DNA from: Campylobacterales bacterium
GTDB lineage: Bacteria; Campylobacterota; Campylobacteria; Campylobacterales; QNZT01
Assembly: GCA_027056215.1 (NCBI GenBank)
Contig: JALULO010000293.1
Span: 1 to 5,119 of the forward strand
Reading direction: 5' to 3'
DNA: 5,119 nucleotides
Shown: positions 5,050 through 5,119 of the stretch, in pieces
Layout: the number at the start of each line of letters is the position of its first letter
How positions within the stretch are numbered: position 1 is the stretch's first letter
Translations under genes and position numbers: made by a program
Notes under the pieces: generated by a model
Seen by the model: the letters and a program-made list of their open reading frames with translations, nothing else
Databases searched by the model: none
What the model was told of the DNA's origin: nothing

Positions 5050-5119
5050 TTATGGGTTGATCTGTACAATTACTTCATCGCCCCTTGCATCAAAAACAAC
5101 TTTATCACCTTCCGCTATC
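5050..5119 (-). CDS. C-terminal end of an unidentified protein (cut by the window edge)
   Basis: The minus strand reads IAEGDKVVFDARGDEVIVQI followed by NP and a TAA stop (5050-5052), 22 residues in all, with the frame open to the window edge. The alternation of hydrophobic and charged residues suggests beta strands (VVF, VIVQI). A hairpin terminator follows directly, which supports this as a real gene end. The fragment is too short to name a family. Confidence 0.6.
   Translation of the reverse strand, partial: IAEGDKVVFDARGDEVIVQINP

Overview
The window is AT-rich and compactly organised, with short intergenic gaps. It looks like a chromosomal segment from a Campylobacterota (epsilonproteobacterial) relative, of the Sulfurimonas / Sulfurovum / Arcobacter kind. 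The basis is base composition, promoters with TATAAT-like -10 boxes and no recognisable -35, and the flavours of the protein families. This placement is inference; no rRNA or other phylogenetic marker is present.

Layout, left to right. (1) The C-terminal part of a von Willebrand factor A (VWA, YfbK-like) protein enters from the left edge. It is followed with zero gap (TAA-ATG) by a four-helix small membrane protein, so the two look like one operon closed by a weak intrinsic terminator. (2) After a 140-bp regulatory gap with short repeats, a -10 box and a 12-bp palindrome, there is a plus-strand pair: an orphan lipoprotein and a 101-residue all-helical protein that resembles an HPt domain but has no histidine. 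(3) Tail to tail with that pair, overlapping by 27 bp, lies a complete HI0933/YhiN/YtfP-family flavoprotein on the minus strand. Its promoter sits so close to its ATG that the mRNA may be leaderless. (4) Divergent from the flavoprotein is a TIGR04219-like outer membrane beta-barrel protein with a TTG start and a good Shine-Dalgarno. (5) A symmetrical bidirectional terminator separates it from a convergent, minus-strand, secreted coiled-coil protein of unknown function. The upstream region of that gene carries an 11-bp-period direct repeat. (6) At the right edge, the last 22 codons of another minus-strand gene and its hairpin terminator are visible.

Taken together, this is mostly housekeeping and cell-envelope material: at least four of the seven genes encode exported or membrane proteins. 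There is no mobile element, CRISPR array, tRNA/rRNA or recognisable defence system. I do not see a clear new biological system. The most interesting items are the possible leaderless flavoprotein mRNA, the direct-repeat promoter of the coiled-coil gene, and the lipoprotein/His-less HPt-like gene pair.
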